Positions 25,806 to 34,083 of a stretch of DNA of 64,000 bases are shown here, in pieces (positions within the stretch are counted from its first letter, which is position 1; each line of letters begins with the position of its first letter). A program made the position numbers and the translations under genes. The stretch comes from Hyphomicrobiaceae bacterium. Lineage in GTDB: Bacteria > Pseudomonadota > Alphaproteobacteria > Rhizobiales > Hyphomicrobiaceae. The notes under the pieces were generated by a model that had not been told where the DNA came from, did no database searches, and worked only from the letters and a program-made list of their open reading frames with translations. The stretch covers positions 1-64,000 of the forward strand of contig JALHMB010000014.1 of assembly GCA_022844275.1 (NCBI GenBank). The letters are read 5' to 3'.

Positions 25806-26342
25806 ATGAGCGTGAGTAACGACGAAGACGAGGTGATTCTAGTCGACGCCAACGATCGTGCGATCGGCACCGCGCCGAAACTCGCCGTGCACCGAAGAGG
25901 CCTCCTGCATCGCGCGGTATCTGTGCAATTGCGGGATCAGAGCGGGCGACTTCTCCTGCAGAAAAGGCACGCAGGGAAGTATCATTCCGGCGGATTGTGG
26001 AGCAACACCTGCTGCAGTCATCCGCGGCCTGGCGAAGATACGGCTGCGGCTGCGCAACGCCGGCTGCAGGAGGAAATGGGGATCAGCTGCCCGCTCACGC
26101 CTCTGTTCACGACCTGCTATCGCGCAGTGCTCGACAACGCGATGACCGAGAATGAGATGGTGCATTGCTTCGGCGGCTTTTACGTAGGCGAAGTACGCCC
26201 GAACCCCACCGAGGCGGAGGATCATTCCTGGATCCACGTCGACCATCTTCGCCGGGAAGTGAACGAGCATCCGGAGCGATACTCGGCATGGTTCCGCATT
26301 TATCTCCGTGACCACTGGGCGGAACTCACTGGCTCGGGCTAG
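25806..26342 (+). CDS. idi: Isopentenyl-diphosphate delta-isomerase, type I
   Basis: The 178-residue Nudix-fold enzyme carries all type I Idi landmarks: LHRAVSVQLRDQSGRLLLQK, the catalytic Cys region WSNTCCSHPRPGED, the Nudix-like helix AAQRRLQEEMGI, the catalytic Glu motif TENEMVHCF, and a final WFRIYL. It interconverts isopentenyl and dimethylallyl diphosphate in the cytoplasm. Organisms using the non-mevalonate pathway do not strictly need Idi, so its presence within the ebo locus suggests a boost of isoprenoid supply for the EboC prenyltransferase. That link is inference; the enzyme assignment is firm. Confidence 0.94.
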   Translation: MSVSNDEDEVILVDANDRAIGTAPKLAVHRRGLLHRAVSVQLRDQSGRLLLQKRHAGKYHSGGLWSNTCCSHPRPGEDTAAAAQRRLQEEMGISCPLTPLFTTCYRAVLDNAMTENEMVHCFGGFYVGEVRPNPTEAEDHSWIHVDHLRREVNEHPERYSAWFRIYLRDHWAELTGSG

Positions 26343-26492
26343 CATTCAGAAGACGCGGCTTCCGAGCTGCCTAGAGCATGTCGCCGCCGGTGCCATGCTG
26401 CCCTTCCTCCGCCGCGGTGTCGAGCAGGGCGAAATCTTTAGGATGATCGCGTGCGTCCGCACGCTCAAGAAATAGCGCGGATCGCGCGACGA

Positions 26493-27413
26493 TCAGGAAA
26501 TTTTCAAGTTGTCGTCGACGCCGCGTTTGCCCTCATCGATCCTGGGCGATTGGCCTCCGCGCAGAACGGAGTTGCCCATGTAGAGCGTACGCTGGTCGAT
26601 TGAGGGTGGGTTCAACCAATCCTCTTCCTTAATCTGGCCGCTCTTACCGTACGCCGCCAGCGGGTTCTCATAGGTGACCTTCCGGATATGCTCCTCTGGT
26701 ATCTGTGCGCGCCGCATCAATTCAGCGGTCTTCGGTACCGCGAGCGGATCCGACACCCCCCAGTCGCACGCACTGTCGCAGAAGATTCTCTCGGCGCCGT
26801 AGTTTTTGACGATCTCCACCATGCGCTCGTTGCCCATCTTCGTGAAAGGGTAGATCGAGAAGGCCGCCCAAAAGCCACGATCCAGCACATCGCGGACGGT
26901 CTCTTCGTTGTTGTGATCAATGACAACCCAGCTCGGATCGAGCTTATGCTCGAGTGCCACCGCCATCGACCTCAGAGTACCTTGCCGCTTGTCTCGATGC
27001 GGCGTGTGTACCATCACTGGAAGATGCAGCTCCTTCGCGAGCTCCAACTGCAATCGATAATACTTGTCCTCAAGGGCAGTTTGTTCGTCGTAGCCGATCT
27101 CGCCGATGGCCACCACGCCTTCCTTGAGCGCATAGCGCGGCAGAATTTCCATAACGGCCTCAGCCAGCTCCTCGTTGTTGGCTTCCTTCGAGTTGAGACC
27201 GATCGTGCAATAGTGGCGCAGCCCGAACTGTCCAGCGCGGAAGCGTTCGAAGCCGCAGATCATCGATAAGTAGTCAATGTACGTGCCTACGTGAGTACGC
27301 GGTTGGCCTAGCCAAAACGCAGGCTCGATGCACGCCACCACGCCTGCCGCAGCCATGCGTTCGTAATCGTCGGTGGTGCGCGAGATCATGTGGGTGTGAG
27401 AATCAACGAACAT
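26493..27413 (-). CDS. eboB: EboB, TatD-like metal-dependent hydrolase
   Basis: The 306-residue product belongs to the amidohydrolase/TatD superfamily. Metal ligands are visible: MFVDSHTHM at the N-terminus, GEIGYDEQTALE (Glu), PVMVHTPHRDK (His), WVVIDHNNEETV (His) and CDSACDWGVSDP (Asp). TatD enzymes are nucleases or hydrolases; the Ebo branch has its own C-terminus (here rich in charged residues to the end). The gene lies 49 bases downstream of eboA and converges with idi. The natural substrate is not known. Confidence 0.87.
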   Translation of the reverse strand: MFVDSHTHMISRTTDDYERMAAAGVVACIEPAFWLGQPRTHVGTYIDYLSMICGFERFRAGQFGLRHYCTIGLNSKEANNEELAEAVMEILPRYALKEGVVAIGEIGYDEQTALEDKYYRLQLELAKELHLPVMVHTPHRDKRQGTLRSMAVALEHKLDPSWVVIDHNNEETVRDVLDRGFWAAFSIYPFTKMGNERMVEIVKNYGAERIFCDSACDWGVSDPLAVPKTAELMRRAQIPEEHIRKVTYENPLAAYGKSGQIKEEDWLNPPSIDQRTLYMGNSVLRGGQSPRIDEGKRGVDDNLKIS

Positions 27414-27462
27414 GACTTTCGCCTTCTGATCCTTCGGCGACGCTTGCCGCCACTACCGTTCG

Positions 27463-28413
27463 CTATGACGCTTCAGCAAGAGCCGCCCAGCCTGGCTCGC
27501 CTGCGGCAGCATGTTTGGCAAGGTCAGGAGCTTCCGCCAGCGCTTCCCTTGCGGCAGGCAAAGAGGATGCTTGCAGTGCCAGCGCCGCAGCTTGCTGTTC
27601 GACCACGGTTCCGGTCTTAAGAACCTGCTTAAGGTCGACGATCGCATCCCTGTCGGCATGTGGCCCAACGCAGCGCCAAAGCTCGGGGCTAACCGGCCGC
27701 CCCGCGGCCCATCGCTCGTGCGCATAGTCGCAGAGCATGCGCATCAATGCTGGGTTGCTGCGACGGTCCAAGCCCTGAATCGGATCGAGCTTGCTGCCGA
27801 CGAAGAGCGCTTTGAGGACCATGTGGTTCCAAGCATTCTCGTCGAACTCTTCCATTGGATAGGGGTTGCGGTGCGCGACAGCTTCGAAGATCGGCTGCAT
27901 TGCGCTTCGCGCGCCCTCGCGAGCTCGCGCAACATGCAGCCTTGGATGCGGGTAAAGCGGCAGACCTCGGTAGAATGTGATCAACTCTCCGATGTCCGCG
28001 GTGCGGAAAAGCTGCTCGAGCCTCGCTTTGAATCTTGCCCCGTCATCGTTGTCGCTGGCCAAAACAAACGATAGACGGGCTGCCTGATCGACGCTCCAGT
28101 CGCTTGGGTTCCAACCGGGTCGAGCCGTGCTCGCGGCGACAAGATCCTCGGAATTGAGGTCAAGATCTTGCTTTCCGAGGCGACGAATGGCGTAGCCCAG
28201 GGCTATATAGAGTTGTTTTTCCGTAGGCCCGGAGAACATCAGCGCAATCTGCTGCTCGAACCAACTGCCACCCTCGTTCGGTACAGTCCGGGCAACCCAT
28301 GCGCGCAAAAGTTCAAGCGCCGCGATACCAGCATTTGCCATCGGAAAAACCTGTGCGAAAGCGCCTGATCTCGGTACACGCTCAGCCGTCATTTTGCTGA
28401 AACTATGGCCCAC
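27463..28413 (-). CDS. eboA: EboA, metabolite-traffic protein
   Basis: The roughly 300-residue soluble, mostly helical protein has phrases I associate with EboA: AWNHMVLKALFVGSKLDPIQ, ANPALMRML-like SNPALMRMLCDYAHERWAAG and RPVSPELWRCVGPH. No enzyme fold is assigned to this family. An Ala-rich tail ends the chain. The first codon is uncertain: ATGs at 28413 and 28392 are both in frame. It is the promoter-proximal gene of an eboA-eboB unit. Its presence completes the six-gene ebo set in this locus. Confidence 0.85.
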   Translation of the reverse strand: MGHSFSKMTAERVPRSGAFAQVFPMANAGIAALELLRAWVARTVPNEGGSWFEQQIALMFSGPTEKQLYIALGYAIRRLGKQDLDLNSEDLVAASTARPGWNPSDWSVDQAARLSFVLASDNDDGARFKARLEQLFRTADIGELITFYRGLPLYPHPRLHVARAREGARSAMQPIFEAVAHRNPYPMEEFDENAWNHMVLKALFVGSKLDPIQGLDRRSNPALMRMLCDYAHERWAAGRPVSPELWRCVGPHADRDAIVDLKQVLKTGTVVEQQAAALALQASSLPAAREALAEAPDLAKHAAAGEPGWAALAEAS

Positions 28414-28818
28414 GGCAAACTCTGTCGAGAGCTTACTACCTTACGAGCGAGACGATTTTTGCTGTGCTTGAAGAGCCAGCAGGCTTGGCGGCGGCTGAAG
28501 GGCGATAGTCCGAGCATCGGTAGTACCTAGCCTGTCACTTCGGCGCGACCGCCTTAGAACTCGGCCAAGTCTGCACTTACGCGCGCCTTATTCATTTAAA
28601 GGCGGGGGCTATAGTACTTCGAGAGGACCACCTCATGTTGTCGCCGTCTGCGCCGTCCCTTTGCACCTCCGTTCAGTCTACAGTGCCGCTCTAGCGCTAG
28701 AGCGGACCCTACGATTTAGCGAAGGTGTTGGCCCAGTGCACCAACTGTATATGTCTGCGAACCTCTGCGGAGCGTCGTCTTCTGATGCAAGGCGCTGGGG
28801 CATGCCCGAGGTCTGAAG
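28414..28818. other. Intergenic upstream of eboA, no gene seen
   Basis: About 400 bases without a supported gene. The eboA promoter should lie near 28414-28520, but I cannot point to convincing boxes. The right end abuts the first copy of the dispersed repeat. Confidence 0.45.
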
Positions 28819-28917
28819 TTGATCGGCCGCTTTACCACCGTTAGCCGACGTCGGTCGCGCGTTAGTTCTGCTCCTGCAGACACAGCGGACGTCGCTCTCC
28901 GATCGGCGAGTAACGTT
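28819..28917 (+). repeat. Dispersed structured repeat, copy A (5'-truncated)
   Basis: This copy begins at TTGATCGGCCGC and runs to GAGTAACGTT, lacking the ~35-base left part (GGGTCAAT... to GTTGTCA) and the right GAGGGCCA end found in the other copies. It has a one-base insertion before the conserved hairpin arm (TTCTGC). Its right end joins the truncated psiE gene. Confidence 0.85.
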
Positions 28918-29208
28918 TTCCAGGCTCTGTTCGGTATGATCTTCACGGTCAGCATCGCGCTGGAGTTGAAACGCTCCCTGCTGGTTCTGGCCGAGCGCAT
29001 CGACAGTGTCGTACAGGTGCGTGCAGTGCTGCTGATCGCGCTGCTTGCTAAGGTGCGCAAGCTCATCCCCTCGACCTAAAGGCGACTGATGCGCAGCAGC
29101 TGCTTGCACTAGCCGCCGCCGCCTTGCCGCTCGGCGCCGCGTACTGGATGGTTCGCGACCAGGATCGCCGCCGTAACGAAGCTATGGTAGCGGCGAAAGT
29201 GGGGTAGG
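28914..29208 (+). pseudogene. psiE: Truncated, frameshifted phosphate-starvation protein PsiE
   Basis: The C-terminal half of a PsiE-family membrane protein is readable: LFGMIFTVSIALELKRSLLV, then SVVQVRAVLLIALLAKVRKL; after a one-base loss near 29066 the match continues in another frame as LDLKATDAQQLLALAAAALP, LGAAYWMVRDQDRRRNE and a stop. The N-terminal half is missing and is replaced by the dispersed repeat, whose end lies exactly where PsiE similarity begins. It is non-functional. The family call rests on the SVVQVR and YWxVRDQDRR phrases. Confidence 0.7.
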
Positions 29209-29711
29209 CTATCAGGGACGAACCTCCGGTCGATCGCACGCTAGTTCCTGGCTGCCACGCGCCGGCCGATCCCGAAAAGTTTCGACACTGGTAGGCGGCC
29301 GACGACGGGCGACCGCGTGTGAATGGGAGGCCAATCCCGTCGCAAAAGGTCGATCGACGGTCGCCGTCGCGTTCTTTGCCCGGATCGGCAGGTTCCGAGT
29401 GATCAGCGTGAATGAGATTGGGATACGGTAAATCGGGCACCTGACCCTCTCGGACGAGCCAAGCGGCAAGAACAGAGGCCGGAGAGCAGACATCATCTTC
29501 GGGGCAATTGCAGGAACCTAGTTAAGTGCCCTGATGGGCCGATGCCGGTGATGTCAACCGGATTAGGGATGACGGCGCTCATGTGGCGGGAGCTCTACCA
29601 GCAGCGGCGCGCTTCTGGGGCGGTCGAGTTGTGCTCCTTGGCCCTCCGGCCGACAAGTTGTCAAAGGCCAATATCGTGGCGGACAAACGCCTATGTCGAT
29701 CGGCTGATCCT
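29209..29711. other. Intergenic, no gene seen
   Basis: About 500 bases with only short open frames on both strands. A plus-strand phrase LLGPPADKLSKANIVADKRL near 29640-29690 is the most protein-like, but it has no start or family. Probably decayed DNA next to the psiE pseudogene. Confidence 0.4.
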
Positions 29712-30176
29712 TTATTCGATACCGATGATTTCTTCCTCGCTTGGCCCCACCGCGACCGCATCACCCATTTCCTTCCCCATCAGGGCTTGGGCAAGGGGGG
29801 AGGCGTAAGATAACGTCCCCTTTTTGGGGTCTGCCTCGTCAATTCCGACTATTCTATAGGTTCGAGTGGTGCCGTCCGGCCGCCTGAGAGTGACGCGCGA
29901 GCCGAACTGAACCTGAGATCCGCCGGTAGGTTCAGTAAGCTTGGCTGTCGCGAGCCTTGCGCTCCAATAGCGCAGATCCCGACCGATGCTGGCTGTCGCT
30001 AAAGTTTCGCCCTTGGCCCTGACCTCGTGCTGCCGTTTGGTGAGATCAGTAAGGGTATCTTCGATCTGGGCCAGTCCGTCGGCCGTCACCAGGTTGGGAT
30101 GAGGGGGGATGGTGCGCTCAGGCAGCAGATCGCCTAGCTGATCTGCATCGGCTTCCCGGGTAAACGCCTTGCTCAT
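29712..30176 (-). CDS. GreA/GreB-family transcription elongation factor
   Basis: I start at the ATG at 30176 (MSKAFTRE), giving 154 residues. The N-terminal part is a shortened helical region with RTIPPHPNLVTADGLAQIED and a helix to about residue 60. The C-terminal part is the Gre FKBP-like domain: VQFGSRVTLRRPDGTTRTYR, IVGIDEADPKKGTLSYASPL, AQALMGKEMGDAVAV. Gre factors enter the RNA polymerase secondary channel to rescue stalled complexes. The coiled coil seems complete enough, but this accessory paralogue may have a specialised role. Confidence 0.86.
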   Translation of the reverse strand: MSKAFTREADADQLGDLLPERTIPPHPNLVTADGLAQIEDTLTDLTKRQHEVRAKGETLATASIGRDLRYWSARLATAKLTEPTGGSQVQFGSRVTLRRPDGTTRTYRIVGIDEADPKKGTLSYASPLAQALMGKEMGDAVAVGPSEEEIIGIE

Positions 30177-30275
30177 GGCTAAGCGCCTTTCTCTCACGGC
30201 TTCCATCGCCTATCGCGGCCTGTAATACCACAGCTTTGATGAGCCAATCGCCCTCAAGCAAGCGAGCTGCATCCG

Positions 30276-30560
30276 TCACGCTTGAACGGCGTACGCCGAC
30301 CGGTCGACCACAGCGCACACTGCGGCGGATAGCAATGCGGCTCTCGCAGGTCCTGACGGGGAACACCGGATGAGCAGGACGGGATCTATCGAAGGGCGGC
30401 CCGTTGCAGAGTAATAGGGCGCCAACTCCCGGCGCACCCAGGAGAGATCCAGCACGCGGTCGATCTCGCGCACCATATGGTCGACCGGAACGACCTCGTC
30501 GAGGTCAAATGAATAGAAGAGCTACCCTTGGCCGGTGTCGTGACACCCCATCATCGCCCG
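30276..30560 (-). pseudogene. N-terminal fragment of an IS1182-like transposase
   Basis: The minus strand reads LFYSFDLDEVVPVDHMVREI then DRVLDLSWVRRELAPYYSAT and GRPSIDPVLLIR, the standard N-terminal region of IS1182/IS5-group transposases. After that the match ends in a frame break. The usual continuation (VGYVFAIRSER...) and the DDE catalytic core are absent. It is a short dead remnant. Confidence 0.75.
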
Positions 30561-30978
30561 CTCCCGTCGATGATCACCCTCAAGCGACGGAACCACGCTT
30601 CGCAGTCAACCTCAACCGCGTTCTGCAACAAAATCGGCCAGAAGCGGGCATCGGTGAAGCACCCAAGGTTGGCCTAGGCGAGCAACAACGTGTTGCGAGG
30701 CCTCCGCGCTCGTCCTCAATCCGACCGGCGCTGCTGCTTCGTGATTGTAGCTTTTCCCTCATGCCAATAGTGTGAAACCGGGGGCGAGCCTTTTTCATCG
30801 TCCGGGAATCAGCCTACCTGTTTGAGGTTGGGTGTGTCGACGCTATGCACGTTTTTTCGCGAGCCAGTCCACCAGGCCGCAGTAGTCGACTGCGGCCGAA
30901 CTCTCAGGCCGGGGCAATTGAAACACGGCGCAAGGGCTCGTTGGAGGCCAATTGCGATGCACTCGAGTGGGGACGAAC
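30561..30978. other. Intergenic, no firm gene
   Basis: A minus-strand frame near 30560-30670 reads FTDARFWPILLQNAVEVDCE, which looks like decayed coding sequence, possibly more of the insertion element. No intact gene is supported before the deacetylase. Confidence 0.4.
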
Positions 30979-31884
30979 ATGCAGAATCGGATCAAGCACA
31001 TTCGCCACGCGATGATCGCCTTGGCCATGGTGGCGACTGCGTCGCAAGCGTCCGCACAGACGACGTGTCCGGGCAATCCGAAACCGCTAGGAGTGGCCCG
31101 CACGGTAGCCATCGATACGACGGGAGGTCCAGGGTTCGGCTTTGAGCACTTCAAGGACCACGATTTCCTGCGCAAAGACGAGATCGTTCTGACCTTCGAC
31201 GATGGGCCGTGGCCACACACGACGGCGGCCGTGCTCGCGGCGCTCGCCGCTCACTGTACGAAGGCGACATTCTTCCCCATCGGCAAGCATTCGACGTGGC
31301 ACCCCGAAGTCCTGAGATCGGTTGCGGAGCAGGGCCACACCATCGGTAGCCACACTTGGAGCCATGTCGATCTCTCCAAGCTGCCAACCGACAAGGCGAA
31401 GGCCGAGATCGAGATGGGCATCAGCAGCGTGCGCCGCGCGATCGGCGATGCGGCCATGCCGTTCTTTCGCTTCCCGGCGCTGAAACACCCGCCGGAACTG
31501 GTGAAGTACGCCGGTGAGCGCAACCTCGGCATCTTCTCGACCGACGTCGATTCATTCGATTTCAAGCTGCGTTCGCCCGACAAGCTCGTCACCGGTGTGA
31601 TGGAACGGCTGCACAAGAATGGCGGCAAGGGCATCCTGTTGATGCACGACTTCCAACAGGTGACAGCCAAGGCCATTCCGATCCTGCTCAATGAACTTCA
31701 GGCGAAAGGCTACAAGGTCGTGCACATGACGGCGAAGGCACGGGTGAATTCGCTGCCGGAGTACGACCAGATGGTCGCGGCCCAGATCAAGGGGCCGGTC
31801 AGCGCCAATGCACGCCCGACATCCAGTGTGGTCACGACCGTCGAGCCGACTTCCGCGGCCGCTACCAAGCCAGCAACGAAGTGA
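30979..31884 (+). CDS. Secreted polysaccharide deacetylase (NodB-type)
   Basis: The start at 30979 (MQNRIKHIRHAM) gives a clear signal peptide ending SQASAQ. The NodB homology domain spans about residues 65-260: metal-binding Asp motif VLTFDDGPWPH, HTWSHVDL (metal His pair), FFRFPALKHP and the catalytic His motif GILLMHDFQQ. Such enzymes deacetylate N-acetyl-glucosamine polymers, for example peptidoglycan or chitin-like glycans, outside the inner membrane. The last 40 residues are a Thr/Ala/Pro-rich tail. It stands alone; no operon partner is evident. Confidence 0.9.
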   Translation: MQNRIKHIRHAMIALAMVATASQASAQTTCPGNPKPLGVARTVAIDTTGGPGFGFEHFKDHDFLRKDEIVLTFDDGPWPHTTAAVLAALAAHCTKATFFPIGKHSTWHPEVLRSVAEQGHTIGSHTWSHVDLSKLPTDKAKAEIEMGISSVRRAIGDAAMPFFRFPALKHPPELVKYAGERNLGIFSTDVDSFDFKLRSPDKLVTGVMERLHKNGGKGILLMHDFQQVTAKAIPILLNELQAKGYKVVHMTAKARVNSLPEYDQMVAAQIKGPVSANARPTSSVVTTVEPTSAAATKPATK

Positions 31885-31896
31885 GGGGCGGCTTGG

Positions 31897-32030
31897 GGTC
31901 AATTGCGTTGATCATTCGTTGTCATCGATTGGCCGCCTTACCACCGATAGCCGACGTCGGTCGCGCATTAGTCTGCTCCTGCAGACACAGCGGGAGTCGC
32001 TCTCCGGTCGGCGAGTAACGTTGAGGGCCA
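31897..32030 (+). repeat. Dispersed structured repeat, copy B
   Basis: Full-length copy from GGGTCAATTGCG to GTTGAGGGCCA, just after the deacetylase gene. The hairpin GTCTGC-TCCT-GCAGAC is intact. This copy has the most substitutions in the right half (GGGAGTCGC for GGACGTCGC, CCGGTCGG for CCGATCGG). Confidence 0.9.
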
Positions 32031-32048
32031 CGAGCAGACATTCATTGA

Positions 32049-32996
32049 TCAATCCGAGAAGGCAACAGGAGATAGCGGCTTGCGGTTGACGGACAACGAG
32101 AAAATATCGGGTCGGGCGTAGTGGCCGCAAACGTCTAGGGAGCGGCGCGCACGCCGCGCTACTTCGGTATCGATCTCCGCGTACAAAATGCCTTTCTCGC
32201 GCTTGAGTGGGCCGGCAGCAATGGCCCCGTTCGGTTTGATCACAACGGCGTCGCCATCATTGATCCACTCTGCCGCGTCAAACAGCCGATCTCGTTCGGG
32301 AAAGTCAGCTGGGATATCGGCCCCTTGAAGCGCGGTGGCCGTACCAATTACCCAGCACCCGGCCTCCTTGGCGATGTGGCGCAGAGTGGCGAGGCAGGTC
32401 TCCCCATAGTCCCATGTCGGATTGACAAAAATTTCGATGTTTTGGGCATAAAGCGCGTAGCGCGCCAGTGGCATGTAGCTCTCCCAGCAGATGAGTGAGC
32501 CAAGCCGGCCGACAGGCGTTTCGACAACTCTCAGGCCGGTCGCGTCACCCATGCCCCATACCATCCGCTCTGGGTTAGTTGGCATGAGTTTGCGATGACG
32601 GTTGAGCAATGCACCATCGGGACCGATCACCACGACCGTATTGAACAAAGTGGTTCCGGAAAATTGCCGGTCGATTTCATTGATCCCGATCACGATCGTC
32701 ACACGCCGCGCTGCGGCAGCCTCTTGCACTTTCGCCACGTCGTTGCTTGAAAGATCGACGGCGTTCTCGCGCAGCTTGGCATGAAGCTCGCTCAACAATG
32801 CCATGTCCCCGCCGGGCTTGAGCCGCCAGATCCAAGTGGGGTAACCCGGAACATAGGCCTCAGGAAAAATGAGCAGCGTCGCTCCCTCGCGCGCCGCCTC
32901 GTCGATAGAGGTAAGTACGCGCGCGATGGTCTCTTCCCGGTCAAGAAGTACGGGAGGCTTTTGAATGACCGCTACTTTGCTGGGCATGTGGGACAT
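32049..32996 (-). CDS. Nitrilase-family carbon-nitrogen hydrolase
   Basis: The 315-residue product has the Glu-Lys-Cys triad of the nitrilase superfamily: Glu46 in LLIFPEAYVPGYP, Lys in NRHRKLMPTNPER and Cys in GSLICWESYMPLARYALY. The CWE context and PTxxER phrase are those of true nitrilases (branch 1), which convert nitriles to acids plus ammonia. It is cytoplasmic and 77 bases downstream of a methyltransferase gene on the same strand, with which it may share a transcript. Substrate range cannot be told. Confidence 0.9.
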   Translation of the reverse strand: MSHMPSKVAVIQKPPVLLDREETIARVLTSIDEAAREGATLLIFPEAYVPGYPTWIWRLKPGGDMALLSELHAKLRENAVDLSSNDVAKVQEAAAARRVTIVIGINEIDRQFSGTTLFNTVVVIGPDGALLNRHRKLMPTNPERMVWGMGDATGLRVVETPVGRLGSLICWESYMPLARYALYAQNIEIFVNPTWDYGETCLATLRHIAKEAGCWVIGTATALQGADIPADFPERDRLFDAAEWINDGDAVVIKPNGAIAAGPLKREKGILYAEIDTEVARRARRSLDVCGHYARPDIFSLSVNRKPLSPVAFSD

Positions 32997-33072
32997 ACTC
33001 CGCGCTAAAGGTCCAAGCAGAGGACCACCCGTCCTCCGCTCCGTCGATCAGCATTGGCTTCCGCCTGATGGA

Positions 33073-33927
33073 TCACTGCCGCTTACCTACGGCGGCGATC
33101 ATGACGCACGGGCCTTTGAATTGGCCGTCGCTCTCGAATGCTCTGAGTTTCTCGCCAACCTCTGCCCAGGCCGCAGCCTTGGCTGCGTCGTCGAGCTTGC
33201 TCAGCATCTGATGCAAGGCTCCGAAAGACTCGTTCTCGAAACGCAGACACTCGGCGGCACTTTCGAGAATGACGGGGGCATCGACCTTCCGCACATGAAT
33301 GTCGGTGAGGCCGGCAGATGCAAAAAGCTCTTCGATGCGACCGGGCGTGCCGAGACTGAATGGCCCGGGCTGCCCCGGTGCTGGCGGGGGTAGAGCTGCA
33401 CGGCGCCGAATGACACTCACCGGGTCAGAGAAAAAACGGCATTCCTCAGGCGTCGCGTAGACGATAGCGCCGACGTAGCCACCGGCACGCAGGGCCGCAG
33501 CCTGCTTCTTGATGGCGCCCAGTTGATCGGGAAAGTAGATCAGCCCAACGCGGGAAATCACCGCATCGAATGGCACCTCGCTCGACTCGACATCCTCGCC
33601 ATCCATGACGCGTGCTTGCGCATTAGATGCACCGGCAGCGGAGAAGTTCGCTTTCGCGAGCTCGGTCAGTGCCTCCGACAAATCGGTTGCTAGGACGTAG
33701 CCCGCCGGGCCGACACGTCGCGAGGTCTGTATGGCTTCTTGACCCGAGCCGCTGGCCACGTGAAGCACGCGCGAGCCCGGCCCAACCTTGGCCATGTCAA
33801 GCAGTGTCTCGGTCACCGGACCAAGCCAACGGTTGAGCAGTGGGCCCCACCCATTCCAACGAGCAGCCACGGCGTTCCATTGTGCGTGCGTCGTCTGCTT
33901 GAAGGCTTTCGCGTCGAACATTGTCAT
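33073..33927 (-). CDS. Class I SAM-dependent methyltransferase
   Basis: The ATG at 33927 is best, since AGGTGG precedes it at the right distance. The 284-residue protein has the class I methyltransferase landmarks: VGPGSRVLHVASGSGQEAI (motif I), YVLATDLSEALTELAK (motif II acidic residue), ARVMDGEDVE, and FDAVISRVGLIYF (motif IV region). It resembles the UbiE/arsenite-type methyltransferase group often annotated only as class I. The acceptor is unknown. It precedes the nitrilase gene and is divergent from the winged-helix regulator. Confidence 0.85.
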   Translation of the reverse strand: MTMFDAKAFKQTTHAQWNAVAARWNGWGPLLNRWLGPVTETLLDMAKVGPGSRVLHVASGSGQEAIQTSRRVGPAGYVLATDLSEALTELAKANFSAAGASNAQARVMDGEDVESSEVPFDAVISRVGLIYFPDQLGAIKKQAAALRAGGYVGAIVYATPEECRFFSDPVSVIRRRAALPPPAPGQPGPFSLGTPGRIEELFASAGLTDIHVRKVDAPVILESAAECLRFENESFGALHQMLSKLDDAAKAAAWAEVGEKLRAFESDGQFKGPCVMIAAVGKRQ

Positions 33928-34083
33928 GGCTTCCACCTTTGATCTGAGCGTCTCCGTCGCCAGATTTCGGTCGAGGCGACATAGGGCAGCTTAGATCTAG
34001 GGGCGGGCGCAAGCTTGAGGATTGCCTTACGGGACCATTCAGATACGCTTGATTTTCGTGAGCGTCAGCCCCGCGGGCACGTT

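Noticed and set aside
26343-26492. Possible gene between idi and eboB
   Set aside because: Only 150 bases between convergent genes; no start or ribosome site.
34015-34083. Upstream start for the winged-helix regulator
   Set aside because: The added residues are unlike the family N-terminus, and the winged helix begins right after the ATG at 34084.
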